Origin: CATOSD01 sp965226695
GTDB taxonomy: Bacteria > Chloroflexota > Dehalococcoidia > Lucifugimonadales > CATOSD01
NCBI GenBank assembly: GCA_965226695.1
Contig: OZ245405.1
Location: forward strand, 2,604,001-2,668,000
DNA: 64,000 bases
Direction: 5' to 3'
Shown: positions 61,166 to 64,000 of the stretch, one piece after another
Position numbering within the stretch: the stretch's first letter is position 1
Layout of the letters: each line of letters starts with the position of its first letter
The notes under the pieces: generated by a model
Databases searched by the model: none
What the model was told of the DNA's origin: nothing
The model's input: only the letters and a program-made list of their open reading frames with translations
Position numbers and translations under genes: made by a program

Positions 61166-61923
61166 CCTGAGCCTGCTTCAGATTGCCAGGTGCGACCAGA
61201 ACCGTCCCCCTCGCGAACAGCCTGCTACCGCGCCCAACTCTGAACCTACCGCCATCGCCCTGCGTTCTCCAATTTGGTAAGGAGGTGGCCCCCGGACGCC
61301 CCAACCCACACCCCGTCCGCACCCCCTCGCCCATACCCGACCACATTCGCGCCCGGAACCCCGAAAAAACCGTCACTCTCCCGCGCCACCCGTTCCCGGC
61401 CCTGACCCATCCAACCCCACGCACGTCCTACCCATCCCCACGTATGCGCCATTTCTTCTCACCTATCCGCCCCAATCCCGCGATTTTGCCATCCCTCTTG
61501 AAACATACGCACATCCGTGCTACCCTCGCCCACGCGAGGGACCGACCCCGCGGCCGGGAAACCCTACCCCCAAACGGGACAAGGCCCAGGCATCCTTAAG
61601 GGCGTCGAAAACCGGCCACTGACCACCGACGCGCCCCCTGTCCTGTTGCGCCACGCGGCGCCACTGTTTTGTCCCGTAAAACCCGCGTCGCCATTACAGA
61701 TTCGCGCATGACCGGCGGCACCCTCAGCTAGGAGGCGCACAGAATGTCGCAGAAACTAACAGAATTCGCCATCCCTCCTTGAACGGAGACAGCGGTGTTG
61801 GGGCGCCGGGCAATCTGAAACAGGTTCCGGCTAGAGGCAGCGAATGACAAACGACCGCCAAGCTGCCATAATTGGCCTCACAACAGCGCACGAACCGCGG
61901 CGCAAACCCCGGGAGGTGATGTA
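61166..61923. other. 758-bp gene-free region with C-rich, G-poor tract
   Basis: From about 61285 to 61520 the plus strand is dominated by C and A with few G (CCCCGTCCGCACCCCCTCGC and similar). The minus strand is correspondingly G-rich. There is no frame with plausible coding content. A small inverted repeat CCCTCGC..GCGAGGG is near 61522-61540. Part of 61151-61185 (CTTCGTCACCCTGAGCCTG) resembles a common bacterial dispersed repeat. Confidence 0.6.
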
Positions 61924-62784
61924 GTGGCAACACAGACCGCCATAGACTCGCTGGTCGATTCGCTTAACGAACGGTGCGAAAAGGAACCCTTTCACGTCGG
62001 CTGGTACTTCAAGGACCTGGCGAGCGGCAGCACAGCGGACCGCAATGGGGCCGTGGTGGTGCCGTCGGCGAGCACGCGAAAGATCGCGATAATGATGGCC
62101 GCGCTAACCGCCGTCAACGAGGGTAGGCTCTCGCTCGATCAGCCCGTGCCGATCCAGGCAAAGTACCAGAACAACAACTCCGGCTGCTTTCAGCACCTCC
62201 AGCCCGGATTCGTGCTGCCGCTGCGAGACCATCTCACGATGATGATCATAGTCAGCGACAACACCTGCACCGGAACGGTCGCCGACCTGGTAGGCCTGGA
62301 CACGGTGAACGCCCTGTGCCAGTCGATTGGCATGACAGGCACCGCGCACAGGCACGGCATACCGCCCGGGAACCTGGACCGCAACCACCCGGTGGATGCC
62401 TCGAACGCCACCACGCCCAACGACGTGGGTCTGCTGCTCGAGCTGATCCTGCGTGGCACGAACGACGAGGAAGCCGCAGCGGGTCTGGGCTGCACCGCCG
62501 AGCTGTGCCGGCTGGGCCTGGACATCCTGCTGTGGCAGAAGCTGAACACCCGATTGCCGTCCATGCTGCCGGGCCAAGCCAGGGTGGCCCACAAGACGGG
62601 CACCGGCGCGCGCAACTACAACGACGCCGGCATCATCTTCCAGGGCGACACGCCTCTTTGCGTGCTGACGGCATACACCGAAAACGTGCCGTCCGAGCTC
62701 GAAGACGGCAGGCCGGGCCACACTGCAACCGCGCAGCTTATCGGCACGCTGGCGCGCCTCAGCTACGACGCGCTGAAGGCTTAA
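61924..62784 (+). CDS. Serine hydrolase, class A beta-lactamase-like, without omega-loop Glu
   Basis: 286 residues, GTG start with a strong SD GGAGGTGAT 3 nt before it. Motifs in order: SxxK as STRK (about 50-53), SDN in IIVSDNTCTG (about 109), KTG in AHKTGTGARN (about 223). Overall fold reads as class A lactamase. The region of the omega loop (GIPPGNLDRNHPVDASNATTP) has no ExxLN glutamate, so it is unlikely to hydrolyse penicillins efficiently. No signal peptide is visible, suggesting a cytoplasmic esterase or peptidase. Confidence 0.85.
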   Translation: MATQTAIDSLVDSLNERCEKEPFHVGWYFKDLASGSTADRNGAVVVPSASTRKIAIMMAALTAVNEGRLSLDQPVPIQAKYQNNNSGCFQHLQPGFVLPLRDHLTMMIIVSDNTCTGTVADLVGLDTVNALCQSIGMTGTAHRHGIPPGNLDRNHPVDASNATTPNDVGLLLELILRGTNDEEAAAGLGCTAELCRLGLDILLWQKLNTRLPSMLPGQARVAHKTGTGARNYNDAGIIFQGDTPLCVLTAYTENVPSELEDGRPGHTATAQLIGTLARLSYDALKA

Positions 62785-62800
62785 GCGGGGCAACCGGTCC

Positions 62801-63643
62801 ATGGCACAGTCGGACGCTGTACAGGCCTGGAAGAACAAGGTGCGGAGTCACCACGCCCAGTCGCTTGGCGTGCAGGATAAGAACCCGCCGGACGCGGACT
62901 TCTGGCGCACGCGAGCGTCTGGCTTTCGCGCCGACCCGCGACGCGAGCCGGACGCCGCGCTTCGCCGCGTGCTCGACATGGCAGGCCCCGACACCACCGT
63001 GCTGGACGTTGGCGCGGGCGGCGGACGCCTGGCGCTGCCGCTGGCCCTGCGGTGCCGGCACGTCACGGCGGTCGAGCCGTCGCCGTCGATGGTCGAGCAG
63101 CTTCGAGAAGGCGCCGACGAGGCGGGAATCGCGAACATGTCAGTCGTTCAGGCAAACTGGGAGGACGCCGAGGTCGAGCCGGCGGACCTGGTCATCTGCT
63201 CGCACGTCGTGTACGGAGTGGTGGACATCGACCACTTCGTGCGCAAGCTAGACGCCCACGCTCAGCGTGAAGTCGCTGTGTTCGCGTTCATGGAGTCGCC
63301 GCCGAGCCGTTTCGCGTCGTTCTGGCGTGCGGTCTACGGCGAGGACCGGCTCAACATGCCCGCGCTGCCCGAATTGTTGCAAGTGCTGTGGCAACTGGAC
63401 ATCTACCCCAACGTTGAGATGCTGCCGGCTGACGCCCGTTCCGCTTTCGAAAGCCGGGAGGACGCCGTGCGCCAGGTGGCGAGCTTCCTGTGGGTGGTCC
63501 CCGGCAGCGAAGAGGACGACCGGCTCCTCGCCGCCGCCAGCAAGCTGCTCGAGGAAGACGACGACGGCTTCAGGATCAAGGGCGCGAAGTTCAGGCCCAA
63601 TGGCCTGGTCACGTGGAAGCCCGATCGCGAACGCCTTGGCTGA
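62801..63643 (+). CDS. Class I SAM-dependent methyltransferase
   Basis: 280 residues. SAM motif VLDVGAGGGRLALPLA (about 67-82), acidic residue in VTAVEPSPSM, then LVICSHVVYGVVDID. Small-molecule or unknown methyltransferase, with an extra ~110-residue C-terminal part. Starts 16 bp after the serine hydrolase gene and probably shares its transcript. Confidence 0.88.
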   Translation: MAQSDAVQAWKNKVRSHHAQSLGVQDKNPPDADFWRTRASGFRADPRREPDAALRRVLDMAGPDTTVLDVGAGGGRLALPLALRCRHVTAVEPSPSMVEQLREGADEAGIANMSVVQANWEDAEVEPADLVICSHVVYGVVDIDHFVRKLDAHAQREVAVFAFMESPPSRFASFWRAVYGEDRLNMPALPELLQVLWQLDIYPNVEMLPADARSAFESREDAVRQVASFLWVVPGSEEDDRLLAAASKLLEEDDDGFRIKGAKFRPNGLVTWKPDRERLG

Positions 63644-63688
63644 CAGACCGCATACAAGCAGAGCAAGACTCAAGCTTCAGGAGGGAGC

Positions 63689-64000
63689 AATGGCAAAGCC
63701 GAAGCAGTTAGGCCACATCGTATTGAGAGTTCGAGACCTTGAAGAGTCGGAGCGATTCTACGCCAACGTGCTCGGGCTGCGCGTCACCAACAAGCGGCCC
63801 GGCAGCATGACGTTCATGAGCGCCGGCGACTCGTCATCCCATGAGCTGGCGATGGTGCCCGTGGGGCCGGATGCTCCGGGGCCGGAGGAAGACCGCGTGG
63901 GTCTGTTCCACTTCGCGTGGGAGATGGAGTCCTTCGAGGCGCTGAAGGAGCTCTACCAACACATGAAGACCGAGGACGTGAACATCGGCGGAATCGGCGA
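63689..64000 (+). CDS. VOC (glyoxalase/dioxygenase) family protein, partial
   Basis: 104 codons to the window end, no stop. GGAGGGAGC precedes the ATG. LGHIVLRVRDLEESERFYANVLGLRV is the standard VOC opening with the His metal ligand; GLFHFAWEMESFEALKELY is the start of the second module with its His. Likely a ring-cleaving dioxygenase-like protein or glyoxalase; the C-terminal half is out of view. Confidence 0.85.

Noticed and set aside
61517..61711. Short plus-strand frame and a possible riboswitch in the C-rich region
   Set aside because: I looked for cobalamin, T-box and c-di-GMP riboswitch landmarks on both strands and found none; the frame has no coding character.
1..64000. CRISPR arrays, rRNA genes, prophage, transposases
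   Set aside because: No regularly spaced repeats, rRNA-like segments, phage structural genes or transposase motifs were seen.

Overview
The window is 64 kb of high-GC bacterial chromosome, with long runs of collinear genes, short spacers and strong GGAGG-type ribosome binding sites. Gene content suggests a Chloroflexota lineage close to Dehalococcoidia/SAR202: an IleRS of the actinobacterial/Chloroflexi type behind a T-box, a GldA/GldG/DUF4340 ABC cluster, LLM flavoprotein, enoyl-CoA hydratases, MFE-2-like SDRs, LutABC, and a family of short inverted intergenic repeats. The lineage call is inference from gene content, not from a marker phylogeny. The mixture of interrupted genes could reflect real decay or metagenome-assembly errors.

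Layout. 1-11 kb: arsenite methyltransferase, coaD-rsmD with a coiled-coil gene, lysS, a FAD oxidase, and ileS controlled by an Ile (ATC) T-box riboswitch. 10.7-16.3 kb: a coaE / NorQ-type AAA+ / Nudix / NorD-type VWA operon between a clear promoter and a terminator. 16.3-25.6 kb: a minus-strand run of catabolic or detoxification enzymes (epimerase, two metallo-beta-lactamase-fold hydrolases, pre-Nudix hydrolase, orphan molybdenum hydroxylase large subunit, two tandem SDRs, nitroreductase). 26-34.6 kb: an iron-themed region (two-repeat FEA1-like protein, FbpA-like lipoprotein, DtxR-type regulator, ferritin) in which two genes are broken: a flippase/phosphodiesterase gene is joined out of frame to the FEA1-like gene, and ferritin carries an in-frame TAG. 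35-37 kb: a thiolase-like/DUF35 pair. 37.3-39.7 kb: tRNA-Sec, thioredoxin, a lipoprotein and a cysteine desulfurase. 39.9-44.3 kb: ABC exporter/GldG/DUF4340 operon. 44.5-57 kb: cinA, a ThDP enzyme, an amidohydrolase, a selenoprotein, nitroreductase, two enoyl-CoA hydratases, LLM oxidoreductase, cupin, gamma-glutamyltransferase and a PNPOx-like protein. 57-64 kb: lutABC, a serine hydrolase, a methyltransferase and a VOC protein cut by the window end.

The most striking observation is that a DinB-family gene at 48.7-49.4 kb does not start where a conventional gene caller would place it. Its frame continues upstream through one in-frame TGA into a complete glutaredoxin domain, and the TGA sits at the first cysteine position of the CxxC active site (U14-A-T-C17). 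A small hairpin with bacterial SECIS geometry follows the TGA, and a complete tRNA-Sec (anticodon TCA) lies 12 kb away in the same window. This reads as a selenocysteine glutaredoxin-DinB fusion, an architecture I do not know from the literature.

A second observation is that two unrelated genes (coiled-coil protein at 1.9 kb, LLM oxidoreductase at 53.2 kb) have a GGAGG followed after exactly 7 nt by ATT, with no ATG/GTG/TTG at a suitable distance, so both appear to use ATT as start codon.
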